DNA of 64,000 bases. It comes from Eubacterium callanderi. Its GTDB lineage: Bacteria > Bacillota > Clostridia > Eubacteriales > Eubacteriaceae. Both the position numbers and the translations under genes were made by a program. The stretch spans positions 186,001 to 250,000 of the forward strand of contig NZ_FRBP01000001.1 of assembly GCF_900142645.1 (NCBI RefSeq), read 5' to 3'. The notes beneath the pieces were generated by a model that saw only the letters and a list, made by a program, of their open reading frames with translations, had not been told where the DNA came from and did no database searches. Below are positions 18,033 through 27,588 of this stretch, in pieces (the first letter of the stretch is position 1; each line of letters opens with the position of its first letter).

Positions 18033-18476
18033 TTATTTTTTGTCTTCATCGACTTCTTCGCCAACTTCAACATTTTCATCGGTCACTTCTTCAAATTCAG
18101 CGTCCTCTACAGGGCTGTCATTGTAATCCTGAGTTTCCTGTACTTCTTCAATGGTTTCAGGTTCTGAAACAGATTCGGTTGTTTCTTCCTCGGTATCATC
18201 TTCCGTCTCTTCACGTTTGATTACCTTTGAAACAGCACTTTTAACGATCATTGCCTTATGGAAATCCGGAAGCATTTCGAGGACGATATTTTCATCATCG
18301 ATTGCATAAATTATCCCATAAAAACCACCAATTGTCAAAATTTCATCCCCTGGCTTCATGTTGTCCCGCATTGCCTGTATTTCTTTTTTCTGCTTATTCT
18401 GTGGACGCATAATAAAGAAATAAAAGAAAACAACGAGCAGGATCAGCGGAAGAAAAGTCACTAAACCATTCTGCAT
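18033..18476 (-). CDS. yajC: Preprotein translocase subunit YajC
   Basis: An accessory membrane component of the Sec translocase. 147 residues: one N-terminal transmembrane helix (about 4-22, LVTFLPLILLVVFFYFFIMRP), the conserved MRPQNKQKKEIQAMRDNMKPG segment, a small beta domain, and a C-terminal acidic, Glu-rich tail of about 60 residues that is longer than in most YajC proteins. AAGGAG precedes the ATG. It lies 18 bases downstream of tgt in the queA-tgt-yajC operon. Confidence 0.93.
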   Translation of the reverse strand: MQNGLVTFLPLILLVVFFYFFIMRPQNKQKKEIQAMRDNMKPGDEILTIGGFYGIIYAIDDENIVLEMLPDFHKAMIVKSAVSKVIKREETEDDTEEETTESVSEPETIEEVQETQDYNDSPVEDAEFEEVTDENVEVGEEVDEDKK

Positions 18477-18494
18477 TCTAAATTCTCCTTAATG

Positions 18495-19604
<1,110 letters not shown>

Positions 19605-19616
19605 TCAGTTTTTCTC

Positions 19617-20651
19617 CTAATAAATAAACATGGCGTCACCAAAGCTGAAAAAACGGTAACGCGCGTCAATAGCGTGCTGATAGGCCTTCAAGACCGCTTC
19701 ACGGTTATAAAAAGAGGATACCAGCATCAGCAGTGTGGATTCCGGCAGATGAAAATTCGTAATCAACGCATCAATCACCTGCCACTTGTAACCTGGATAG
19801 ATAAAAATATCCGTTGATCCCTCGCACGCCTGAACCTTGCCGCCAAAGCGGGCTGCGGCGCTCTCCAGCGTTCTGACAGACGTCGTGCCGACAGCAATGA
19901 CTCGACCGCCCTTTTTTCGGGTTTCCTCGATGAGTTTTTCCGTTTCTTTGGGCACCTGGTAGGTTTCCTCATGCATATGGTGATCCAGTATATTATCACA
20001 TTTTACAGGACGAAAGGTCCCGATCCCCACATGCAGTGTAACCTCAGCAGTCCTGATGCCTTTTCTGCGGAGCGCATCCAGCAGCTCCTCTGTAAAATGC
20101 AGACCAGCAGTTGGTGCGGCGGCGGAACCTGTGTACTTGGCGTAAACTGTCTGATAGCGGTCCTGATCCTCTAAAACCTCATGGATATACGGCGGAAGAG
20201 GCATGGTTCCTAGTTCCCCGATAATCTCCTCAAAGATGCCATCATATTCAAATTCAATGATTCTGAGGCCGCTCTCTATCTTATCTTTAATCTCACCCTT
20301 AAGCTTGTCCCCAAAGACCAGGCGCGTGCCGGGCATTGCCTTTTTCCCTGGCTTTACCATGGTTTCCCATGTTTTATCATCCAGCCGTTTAAGAAGCAGC
20401 AGCTCAACCTTGCCTCCGGTTTTTTCTTTTTTACCGAAAATCCGCGCTGGCAGCACTTTTGTATTATTCATAACCAGCAAGTCATCCTCATTTAAATAAT
20501 CGATAATATCGTGAAAATAACGGTCCTGAATACTTCCCTCCATACGGTTGAGCACCATCAGTCTCGACGCGTCCCTTTTCTTTTCCGGCGTCTGAGCAAT
20601 AAGCTCTTCAGGAAGGTCATAATAAAAATCCTTTGTCGTTAGTGTTTCCAA
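19617..20651 (-). CDS. queA: S-adenosylmethionine:tRNA ribosyltransferase-isomerase
   Basis: Transfers and isomerises the ribosyl part of AdoMet onto preQ1-tRNA to give epoxyqueuosine. 344 residues, complete. Seen: [12 protein letters not shown] at the N-terminus, [44 protein letters not shown] and [17 protein letters not shown], all family landmarks. The order ruvB-queA-tgt is typical of Clostridia. The stop-to-start gap with ruvB is about 10 bases. Confidence 0.97.
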   Translation of the reverse strand: METLTTKDFYYDLPEELIAQTPEKKRDASRLMVLNRMEGSIQDRYFHDIIDYLNEDDLLVMNNTKVLPARIFGKKEKTGGKVELLLLKRLDDKTWETMVKPGKKAMPGTRLVFGDKLKGEIKDKIESGLRIIEFEYDGIFEEIIGELGTMPLPPYIHEVLEDQDRYQTVYAKYTGSAAAPTAGLHFTEELLDALRRKGIRTAEVTLHVGIGTFRPVKCDNILDHHMHEETYQVPKETEKLIEETRKKGGRVIAVGTTSVRTLESAAARFGGKVQACEGSTDIFIYPGYKWQVIDALITNFHLPESTLLMLVSSFYNREAVLKAYQHAIDARYRFFSFGDAMFIY

Positions 20652-20661
20652 ATTGATTCCT

Positions 20662-21690
20662 CTATTCTAAATCCAATTTCACCTGTTCCTGCAGCACTGC
20701 CGGCTCAAGTCCCAGATGCCTGTAGCCGCCTGAGGTGATCACGCGTCCCCTTGGGGTTCTGGCCAGATAACCGAGCTGAATCAGATAAGGTTCGTAAACC
20801 TCTTCGATGGTATTGCGCTCCTCGCCAATGGCCGCCGCCAGTGTGTCGATCCCTACAGGGCCTCCGTCAAATTTCTCAACGATGGTCGTCAGCATGATCC
20901 GGTCAATTTCATCTAAACCCTTGGCGTCCACTTCAAAGAGTTCCAAAGCTGTTCTGGCTGTCTCCAGATCGATAACGCCTTTTCCCTCAATTTCGGCAAA
21001 GTCGCGCACCCTCTTCAACAGACGGTTGGCAATACGCGGCGTTCCACGTGAACGCACTGACAGCTCCTCTGCACCCTTTTCATCCAAATTGACAGACAAT
21101 ATCTCCGCTGAACGGCTGATAATAGTTGCCAGCTCAACCTGGTTGTAAAGCTCCAGCCGCTGAACCACACCAAAGCGGTCCCGCAGCGGAGCCGTCAGCA
21201 GGCCGGCCCGTGTCGTGGCTCCGACCAGCGTAAACTTGGGCAGGTCAAGACGAATGGATTTCGCGCTGGGTCCCTTTCCGATAATAATATCCAGAACAAA
21301 GTCCTCCATCGCCGGGTAGAGTACCTCCTCCACACTTCGCTGCAACCTGTGGATTTCATCAATAAACAGGACATCACCTTCTTTAAGGCTGGTCAAAATG
21401 GCGGCCAGATCTCCCGGCTTTTCAATGGCTGGCCCGGAGGTGGTCTTTATATTCGTTCCCATTTCCTGGGCAATAATATTGGCCAAAGTCGTCTTTCCAA
21501 GCCCTGGTGGCCCGTAAAGGAGAACATGGTCCAGCGGTTCGTTCCGCTTCTGGGCTGCCTGTATAAAGATCGCCATCTGGCGCTTAACACGGTCCTGCCC
21601 TATATAATCCTCCAGCCGCTGGGGCCTTAAACTTCTCTCAATATCAATGTCGGTTTCTGTAAAACCGCTTGTCACTATACGATCCTTCAT
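20662..21690 (-). CDS. ruvB: Holliday junction branch migration helicase RuvB
   Basis: The AAA+ motor that with RuvA moves Holliday junctions. 342 residues. Seen: Walker [12 protein letters not shown], Walker B FIDEIHRL, sensor 1 GATTRAGLL, arginine-finger region LRDRFG, and a C-terminal winged helix ([15 protein letters not shown]). It is 11 bases downstream of ruvA in the same operon. Confidence 0.98.
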   Translation of the reverse strand: MKDRIVTSGFTETDIDIERSLRPQRLEDYIGQDRVKRQMAIFIQAAQKRNEPLDHVLLYGPPGLGKTTLANIIAQEMGTNIKTTSGPAIEKPGDLAAILTSLKEGDVLFIDEIHRLQRSVEEVLYPAMEDFVLDIIIGKGPSAKSIRLDLPKFTLVGATTRAGLLTAPLRDRFGVVQRLELYNQVELATIISRSAEILSVNLDEKGAEELSVRSRGTPRIANRLLKRVRDFAEIEGKGVIDLETARTALELFEVDAKGLDEIDRIMLTTIVEKFDGGPVGIDTLAAAIGEERNTIEEVYEPYLIQLGYLARTPRGRVITSGGYRHLGLEPAVLQEQVKLDLE

Positions 21691-21701
21691 TTTTTATTCA
21701 C

Positions 21702-22313
21702 CTACCGTCCAAGGGGATTTGCAGACATCAGCGCATTTTTCAGAATATCCTCAATGCTCATTCCCGGCTGAATAATTTTTTCGACCAGCTCTGATGCCTC
21801 GGCATAGCCATAGCCCAATCCCAGCAGCCCGTTAACCGCCTCATTAAAGAGGTTGTCCGTCTCTCTGAGATTTTCGATGGCGCCCGGTTCTGCTGAATCC
21901 GTAAATGCAAAATTCTTGTACTTATCCTTAAGCTCCAGAATAATCCGATTCGCAGTCTTCTGTCCGATTCCCGGCGCGCGAGAGATCGCCTTGGCATCCT
22001 CGTTGACAATATAGCGAATCAGCTCATCTCTGGTAAACTGTGATAACAGCCCCATCGCTGCCTTTGGCCCGATGCCGGAAATAGTGATAATTGTTCTGAA
22101 AATCTCGCGTTCTTCTTTTGACGAGAAGCCATAGAGCGTTACATCATCTTCCTTAAACGCCGGATGGATATAGACCTTTACTTCCTTGTGTAATTTTGGA
22201 AGCTCAGACATCGTGTTTGCGGAAACATTGATCCGATATCCCATACCCTGATGGTCCACAACGATGTAGTCTGACGCCTGTTCCTCATAATTGCCTTTTA
22301 TATACTCAAACAC
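21702..22313 (-). CDS. ruvA: Holliday junction DNA-binding protein RuvA
   Basis: Tetrameric junction-binding partner of RuvB. 203 residues: an N-terminal OB-fold (about 1-63), tandem helix-hairpin-helix motifs (ISGIGPKAAMGLLS and APGIGQKTANRIILELKDK), and a C-terminal domain III (about 150-203) that contacts RuvB. The ATG at 22313 follows GGAGGCTTGACGTG. It is first in the ruvA-ruvB-queA-tgt-yajC run; the 6S-like RNA and its terminator lie upstream. Confidence 0.97.
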   Translation of the reverse strand: MFEYIKGNYEEQASDYIVVDHQGMGYRINVSANTMSELPKLHKEVKVYIHPAFKEDDVTLYGFSSKEEREIFRTIITISGIGPKAAMGLLSQFTRDELIRYIVNEDAKAISRAPGIGQKTANRIILELKDKYKNFAFTDSAEPGAIENLRETDNLFNEAVNGLLGLGYGYAEASELVEKIIQPGMSIEDILKNALMSANPLGR

Positions 22314-22395
22314 GTCAAGCCTCCTGTTTTTTCGTATTTGTTTATTGTATCAATTCACTCCTGTTAATTCAAGAACCTTTATTCGGTCGTAACAT

Positions 22396-22417
22396 GAAAA
22401 AAGCACCCGAAGGTGCT
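22396..22417 (-). terminator. Terminator of the 6S-like RNA
   Basis: AGCACC-TTCG-GGTGCT type hairpin followed by six T residues on the minus strand. Confidence 0.9.
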
Positions 22418-22592
22418 AAATCCCGAATATGCCGTCCACCATTTTTGACGCCTAGCGGATGCTAGGTGGGTGCCCTGTCTCTAAGGGTCTGTTTTCCACT
22501 CAAAGGAGGCTTAACATTGCATAGAGAACATCCGGACTCCCTATAAATAAGTGTAGGTTCAAAAATAAGGTTGTAACGTACATCTCAGGATT
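22397..22592 (-). ncRNA. ssrS: Probable 6S RNA (RNA polymerase regulator)
   Basis: A noncoding stretch of about 195 bases with its own -10 box and terminator. By hand it folds as one long rod. The ends pair (AATCCTGA at 22585-22592 with TTCGGGATT at 22419-22427, continuing by AUGU/GCAU and CGU/ACG). A large central bubble follows, holding a small hairpin on its 3' side (CCTAGC/GCTAGG, 22451-22466). The upper arm contains GGGAGUCC/GGGCACCC and UCUCUA/UAGAGA. A closing stem, a central open bubble with a 3'-side hairpin and an apical arm make up the 6S architecture that mimics an open promoter. Size fits. The assignment is structural, not from an alignment. Confidence 0.72.
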
Positions 22593-22598
22593 AATTTC

Positions 22599-22604
22599 AT
22601 TATA
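22599..22604 (-). promoter_or_regulatory. -10 box of the 6S-like RNA
   Basis: TATAAT on the minus strand, seven bases before the proposed 5' end. The -35 (TTTTCA at 17-base spacing) is weak. Confidence 0.6.
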
Positions 22605-22715
22605 TCTGTAATTATTAGAATTGAAAAGGATAAATTTTTGTTGAGGGATTGCTAAAAAAGACTACAAAAACTAATTGACATTATCCGAATTTCAGCATTC
22701 CATTTTATTCCATTT

Positions 22716-24077
22716 CTATTTCAATATATTTAAGGCCTTAGATATATTATCGACTGGCAGAAGCTCCAGCCCTGTATTTTCCAGGCCCCGGGCATTGCCC
22801 TTTGGCATGATACAGCGCTTAAAGCCAAGCTTCGCGCCTTCTTTAAGGCGCTTTTCAATATGCTGTATATTTCTGACCTCACCAGTCAGGCCTACCTCGC
22901 CGATAATCATCATATCCTCTGGAATTTCAAAATTCCTGAAGCTTGAGTATAGCACAGACACAACGGCCAGATCAAGAGCCGGCTCATCTATCTTCATACC
23001 CCCGACCACATTGATATACGCATCAAGATTTTGAAGCTGTAATCCTAGCCTTTTTTCCATAATGGCCAGGAGCAGCACCATACGGTTATAGTCCATTCCG
23101 GTGGCCATACGCCTTGGGTTACCGAAGCTTGTCTGTGATACGAGCCCCTGAAGCTCGATTAAAAGCGGACGTGTCCCCTCCATGCAGGGCACTACCACAG
23201 AGCCACAGGTATTTTTCGGCCGGCTCGACAGCATCATTTCAGAGGGATTTGCCACCTCGTGCAGGCCATCCTGCGCCATTTCGAAAATACCGATCTCATT
23301 GGTTGAGCCAAAACGGTTTTTGACCCCTCTGAGTATCCGGTAGGTATGGTACTTTTCACCCTCAAAATACAAAACCGTATCAACCATATGTTCTAACACA
23401 CGGGGACCGGCAATATTGCCTTCCTTGGTCACATGTCCGACCAGAATCATCGAAATATTGTCTTTTTTGGCAATCTGCATCAACACGTTAGCGTTCTCCC
23501 TTATCTGGCTGACGCTTCCGGGCGCTGAGGTAATTGTAGGACTGTACATTGTCTGAATCGAGTCAATAATGACCAGATCGGGCTTTTCATGCAAAATAGT
23601 ATCTACGATATAGGGCACGTTAATCTCAGACAGAAAAAAAATATTCTGGGATTTCACCTTCATCCGGACTGCGCGCATTTTGAGCTGCTGCTCGGACTCC
23701 TCACCTGAAATATACAGGATTTTAAGCCCCTGGCTTCCAAGATTTTCCGTCGTCTGCAGCAAAATGGTTGACTTTCCAATTCCCGGGTCACCTCCTAGAA
23801 GGATAACGCCTCCAGGCACAATGCCGCCGCCGAGGACGCGGTCGAGCTCCTTATTCTTCGTTTTAAAACGATCCTCTTTCTGAGGAATAATTTCTTCAAT
23901 ACGCTTGGGTTTTGTGTACACCGCCCGTTCAAGGGTATTCTTCTTTCCCTGCTCAGTGGGCATATCCAGCTCCTCAACAAAGGAGTTCCATTCGCCACAT
24001 TCTGTACAGCGCCCCATCCATTTAGGCGTGCTGTACCCGCAGTTCTGGCACACAAATTTCTTTTTTATTTTCGCCAT
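22716..24077 (-). CDS. radA: DNA repair protein RadA
   Basis: A RecA-like ATPase that promotes branch migration at recombination intermediates. 453 residues. Seen: an N-terminal zinc finger (CQNCG...CTECGEWNS), Walker A GGDPGIGKST, the RadA-specific KNRFGSTNEIG motif, and a C-terminal Lon-protease-like domain (YINVVGGMKIDEPALDLAVV) without an obvious catalytic dyad. The ATG at 24077 follows GGAGGG closely; an in-frame TTG at 24095 lies inside the end of the upstream gene. The start lies 10 bases after the VanZ-like stop. Confidence 0.96.
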   Translation of the reverse strand: MAKIKKKFVCQNCGYSTPKWMGRCTECGEWNSFVEELDMPTEQGKKNTLERAVYTKPKRIEEIIPQKEDRFKTKNKELDRVLGGGIVPGGVILLGGDPGIGKSTILLQTTENLGSQGLKILYISGEESEQQLKMRAVRMKVKSQNIFFLSEINVPYIVDTILHEKPDLVIIDSIQTMYSPTITSAPGSVSQIRENANVLMQIAKKDNISMILVGHVTKEGNIAGPRVLEHMVDTVLYFEGEKYHTYRILRGVKNRFGSTNEIGIFEMAQDGLHEVANPSEMMLSSRPKNTCGSVVVPCMEGTRPLLIELQGLVSQTSFGNPRRMATGMDYNRMVLLLAIMEKRLGLQLQNLDAYINVVGGMKIDEPALDLAVVSVLYSSFRNFEIPEDMMIIGEVGLTGEVRNIQHIEKRLKEGAKLGFKRCIMPKGNARGLENTGLELLPVDNISKALNILK

Positions 24078-24087
24078 ATACCCTCCG

Positions 24088-24573
24088 TCATTCAATCCAT
24101 TTATAGATCAGATAGCCGATCATACCACCGATAAAATTCAGTATCAGATCATCCACATCCGCACTGCGGCTTGACAGAAAAGCAAATTGGAGCAATTCGA
24201 TCAAGGCTGTGGCTCCGGCTGTCACAATCAATATATGGGGAAAGCTCACCCGTCTTTTTTTACAGAGCGGGTATAATAACCCCAAAGGAATAAAAAGTGC
24301 AATATTTCCTGCCAGATTCCGAAAGGAGTAGGTAAAGGTATTGTACAAAATACTCACCGCATCTGTCGGCTTAGTGGCTAAAAACTCCCAATTTATGATC
24401 CCGCTGTGCGCAATATCATAAATATAATTATCAATATTGGTAAGCGGAAGCAGGTTATAGCTGGATTCATACACAATGTTTGATGTCGGCAGGAGCGTGA
24501 CCATTGCCAGAAAACCAATATAAAATATAAACACAACCCTCAGTAAAAAACGCCTCCGCGCATCTTTTGTCAT
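24088..24573 (-). CDS. VanZ-like family membrane protein
   Basis: A 161-residue polytopic protein with about four hydrophobic helices. The family landmarks are present: LAGNIALFIPLGLLYP and IELLQFAF...RSADVDDLILNFIGGMIGYLIYK. VanZ relatives are linked to teicoplanin resistance or cell-envelope functions, but most members, including this one, have no known role. It is in the same transcriptional direction as radA and only 10 bases from it. Nothing nearby suggests a glycopeptide-resistance cluster. Confidence 0.85.
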   Translation of the reverse strand: MTKDARRRFLLRVVFIFYIGFLAMVTLLPTSNIVYESSYNLLPLTNIDNYIYDIAHSGIINWEFLATKPTDAVSILYNTFTYSFRNLAGNIALFIPLGLLYPLCKKRRVSFPHILIVTAGATALIELLQFAFLSSRSADVDDLILNFIGGMIGYLIYKWIE

Positions 24574-24641
24574 ATTGCCGCTCCATTCTTAAACTTTAAC
24601 GAAACTCATTATAACCCTAAAACCTTAATGATGCCAGTGGT

Positions 24642-25691
24642 TTATAAGTCCAGTTTCATATCGCCGGCTTTAATCCAGCCCGCTCTGGCGCAAAGCTTAT
24701 AAAAAATCATCGTCATAGCTGCCGGCAGAATAATCTGAAGCAGGCCAATTCCCAGCACAATCTGTATCATCGGCTGGCCAGCCTCTGTCATGGCCATAAC
24801 CGTGCCAATCTGTCCGACAAGGCCGCAGGTTCCCATTCCCGCAGCCACCGGCGTATTCTGCATCTGGAACACAGTGGTTGCCAGCGGCCCTAATACCGCT
24901 GACGCCGCAGTGGGCGGTATCCATATTCTCCAGTTTTTTATAATATTGGGCACTTGGATCATGGAAGTCCCCAGTCCCTGAGCCGCTAATCCACCGATCC
25001 CGTTTTCCTTATAGCTCTGAACCGCGAAACCGACCATCTGGCAGCAGCAGCCCACAGTCGCCGCTCCAGCTGCTATCCCAGAGAGGTTCAGCATAATACA
25101 CAGCGCTGCGCTGGAAATCGGCAGTGTGAGTACCACCCCAACGACCACTGAGATAACAATGCCCATGATGATTGGCTGCTGCTCTGTCGCCCACATGATC
25201 ACATTTCCAAGGGCTGTCATAAAAGCACCGATGGGCGGGCCAACCACTACAGCGACAAGTGAGCCAATGAGCATGGTCACAAAGGGAGTTACTAAAATAT
25301 CCACCTTTGTCTCCCCTGATACAGCCTTGCCAAACTCCGCGCCGATAACCGCCGCGATCAGAGCACCCGCCGGCCCGCCCTGGGTGTTGCCAAGAAAACC
25401 TGCCACAGTAATGGAAAATAAGACAAGCGGTGGCGCATTGAGACCAAAAGCGACAGCGACCGCAATGGCTGGCCCTGTCATGGCCTGGGCCGCGGGCCAC
25501 AAGGTCTCATTTAAAAAGGGAATGTGAAATAATATTCCGACCTGGTTCAGGATACTGCCCATCAGCAGTGTGCCGAACAAACCAAAAGCCATGTATTTCA
25601 GCGCATCGATCAAATAGCGCTGAGCGGAAAACTCAATGTCTTTTTTCTTAAAAAAATCCCGCACGTTTTCATACTTAGGTTCTTTTTTCAT
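24642..25691 (-). CDS. PTS-EIIC-like integral membrane protein
   Basis: A 349-residue protein with about nine to ten hydrophobic segments, very rich in Gly/Ala, of the PTS_EIIC_2 type (WPAAQAMTGPAIAVAVAFGLNAPPLVLFS, then GNTQGGPAGALIAAVIGAEFG). No IIA or IIB phosphotransfer domain or gene is nearby, so sugar phosphotransfer is doubtful; family members are usually orphans and may transport something else. A charged N-terminal segment of about 25 residues precedes the first helix. AAGTTGGAGGAAAAA precedes the ATG. It is monocistronic. Confidence 0.75.
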   Translation of the reverse strand: MKKEPKYENVRDFFKKKDIEFSAQRYLIDALKYMAFGLFGTLLMGSILNQVGILFHIPFLNETLWPAAQAMTGPAIAVAVAFGLNAPPLVLFSITVAGFLGNTQGGPAGALIAAVIGAEFGKAVSGETKVDILVTPFVTMLIGSLVAVVVGPPIGAFMTALGNVIMWATEQQPIIMGIVISVVVGVVLTLPISSAALCIMLNLSGIAAGAATVGCCCQMVGFAVQSYKENGIGGLAAQGLGTSMIQVPNIIKNWRIWIPPTAASAVLGPLATTVFQMQNTPVAAGMGTCGLVGQIGTVMAMTEAGQPMIQIVLGIGLLQIILPAAMTMIFYKLCARAGWIKAGDMKLDL

Positions 25692-25828
25692 TTTTCCTCC
25701 AACTTATTTTTATGTTTTATCTATATTCACACAGGCAAAACAAAAGGATACAATCTGTATTCTTTATGCTGTGGCAAAAAATTGAGCGGCATGCACTTTT
25801 TGTACACACCATATTCGGCCGCAAAAAA

Positions 25829-25860
25829 TAAAAATACCGAGCAAAACCCGATATTTTTAT
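25829..25860 (-). terminator. Terminator after the acetolactate decarboxylase operon
   Basis: AAAAATATCGGG and CTCGGTATTTTT pair across TTTTG, with T runs after the stem on the minus strand. Confidence 0.8.
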
Positions 25861-25958
25861 TTTCTAAGCAATAAACTAAAATACATTATTGTATCCTTAT
25901 CATTTAAAACTTTTATATTTTATTATTATATCATATTTGAAGGGGAATTTCAAGCCGC

Positions 25959-26600
25959 TCATTGATGTTCTACGCACTCGATTTGATTACAGCTTTTAAA
26001 GCGTCCAGTGAGCTGACCTCCGCTTATCTGGTTCACATGGCCGCCCCATTTGTGATCCTTTGATAAAAAATGAAAATGCCATCCGACGAAGTTTTTTCCT
26101 TCTGCCCACTCTGGGCAACGGACTCCGACAAGAGTTCCAGTAATCCCTTGAAGTGTCACACATTTCTGCCGCCCGACAATCTCATCAAGCGCCTCATAGG
26201 GGCTTTCCACCGGCCAGACACTGTGGACTTCAATTTCCTTAAAGCATCCATCGAGACGCCCGATAAAGCAGCGCTCATGAATTTGATATCTCTGCTGCTC
26301 GTCCAGCTGTCTGCACAGGTCACTTATACTGGTAAATTCGCCCATTTCAATATAAGTATCTGGTTTAAAATCTGAAATTGTGGCAAAGGGTGTCCGGTCA
26401 TTCTCATCCGCTATCTTAACGCGGCAGTCGCCGTCTGCTTTGTAGGGCACTCCCTCCAGGACAATCATCTCTCCATCCAGGGCATGGTAGGTCCCAAAGC
26501 CGATATCGCCATGCTTAAGGAGTTCCTTAACACTTCCGCAGCCGTCAAAACCACGATTTTTAAAAGCCTCAAAAGTTGAAACCTGATAAATCGTACTCAT
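25959..26600 (-). CDS. budA: Alpha-acetolactate decarboxylase
   Basis: Converts (S)-alpha-acetolactate to acetoin plus CO2 with a zinc centre. 213 residues, slightly shorter than the usual 235-260. Seen: GFGTYHALDGEMIVLEGVPY, the family opening, and the zinc-site region GWHFHFLSKDHKWGGHV, whose histidines would be ligands. It is the last gene of an unusual operon, 9 bases after a G3E GTPase that itself follows a UroD-thioredoxin fusion gene. Acetoin formation is the expected reaction; the operon partners do not explain it. Confidence 0.88.
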   Translation of the reverse strand: MSTIYQVSTFEAFKNRGFDGCGSVKELLKHGDIGFGTYHALDGEMIVLEGVPYKADGDCRVKIADENDRTPFATISDFKPDTYIEMGEFTSISDLCRQLDEQQRYQIHERCFIGRLDGCFKEIEVHSVWPVESPYEALDEIVGRQKCVTLQGITGTLVGVRCPEWAEGKNFVGWHFHFLSKDHKWGGHVNQISGGQLTGRFKSCNQIECVEHQ

Positions 26601-26609
26601 TTTTTATTC

Positions 26610-27530
26610 CTATCTGAATTCCATCGGCACATCGCCTAAAAACTTTTTCCAGGCTGCCAGTACCTCACTGATGATTTTAATGCCCACCGAAGAAATAATG
26701 ACGATTTCTGTCTGGTCAAGCTCTTTTTTCCATGGATTCATGACTGCAAATTCATTGACGCAGCTGACCTCAAAATCGCCGGCGTTGGTTTTTACAAAAC
26801 CCTTAATCCGGTAAGCATATTTTTTGATGTCGTGTAGAAAAGCGCCAAATTTCTGATAATCCAAAGGCTCATCTGAACGCAGGACACTTGTTTTAGGCCG
26901 AGATTCCCAGGTGTTGGTTGTCTCAACTGGAGCTGGCTGCTCTCCGTTCATTTCCGCAAGTATTTCTTCCATGAAAACCTCACAGAAAGCCGCTCTGTAT
27001 ATCTGCGTCCTGCTGTTTACTTCCTTTATCTTTTCCTCAATTTGGCTTAAGCGGTCTTCGCTCTGCAAATCTGTTTTATTGATAATCACTGCGTTGCTAT
27101 AGACCAGCTGCTTATGCAGCGCGGGAATCAGATCATACTGCTCCAGAAAATACAGGCCATCCACAATACAGATGGCTCCAAGGTAATCATAAGCTTTTCC
27201 ACTGATTAAGGTAACAGTCTCCAATATGGTACCCATGTTTGAGGGATCGGCTACACCGGATGACTCCACAAAAACATATTCTAAATCATAATCCAGAAAG
27301 CTTGCCAGCCCTTTAATATAATTTTCCTTTAAACAAGCGCAGAAAACTGAACCGCCTGTCAGTTCAAGAAGATCAAAACCATCACCTTTAATGAGTTCAC
27401 CATCAATACTTTTTTCTCCAAACTCATTCATTAAAATCCCAATTTTGACGTCCTTAAAGTTTTTTAACAGATTAGTTAAAAAAGTTGTTTTGCCAGATCC
27501 TAAAAAACCAGTTAAAAGTACTAGCTTCAT
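26610..27530 (-). CDS. CobW/G3E-family GTPase (first copy)
   Basis: A 306-residue metallochaperone-type GTPase. Seen: Walker A GFLGSGKTT at the N-terminus, a Walker B-like FVESSGVADPS, and the guanine-specificity motif INKTDL. The usual metal motif CxCC of G3E proteins is altered to CAC (GGSVFCACLKE). G3E proteins insert or traffic Zn, Co or Ni, and some serve corrinoid or methyltransferase systems. Its place directly between the UroD-like methyltransferase gene and the decarboxylase suggests it delivers metal to one of them. The ATG at 27530 follows GGAGGGAAAA, which itself lies within an alternative in-frame start at 27542. Confidence 0.85.
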   Translation of the reverse strand: MKLVLLTGFLGSGKTTFLTNLLKNFKDVKIGILMNEFGEKSIDGELIKGDGFDLLELTGGSVFCACLKENYIKGLASFLDYDLEYVFVESSGVADPSNMGTILETVTLISGKAYDYLGAICIVDGLYFLEQYDLIPALHKQLVYSNAVIINKTDLQSEDRLSQIEEKIKEVNSRTQIYRAAFCEVFMEEILAEMNGEQPAPVETTNTWESRPKTSVLRSDEPLDYQKFGAFLHDIKKYAYRIKGFVKTNAGDFEVSCVNEFAVMNPWKKELDQTEIVIISSVGIKIISEVLAAWKKFLGDVPMEFR

Positions 27531-27588
27531 TTTTCCCTCCATTGAAAACAGGGTGGGTAACCTGAGGCACCCACCCTGGTGTTATTTT

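Noticed and set aside
24088-24573. Glycopeptide resistance locus
   Set aside because: The VanZ-like gene stands alone next to radA; no vanHAX or two-component genes are present.
24642-25691. A sugar phosphotransferase system
   Set aside because: Only an EIIC-like membrane protein is present, with no EIIA/EIIB domains or genes and no sugar-catabolic neighbours.
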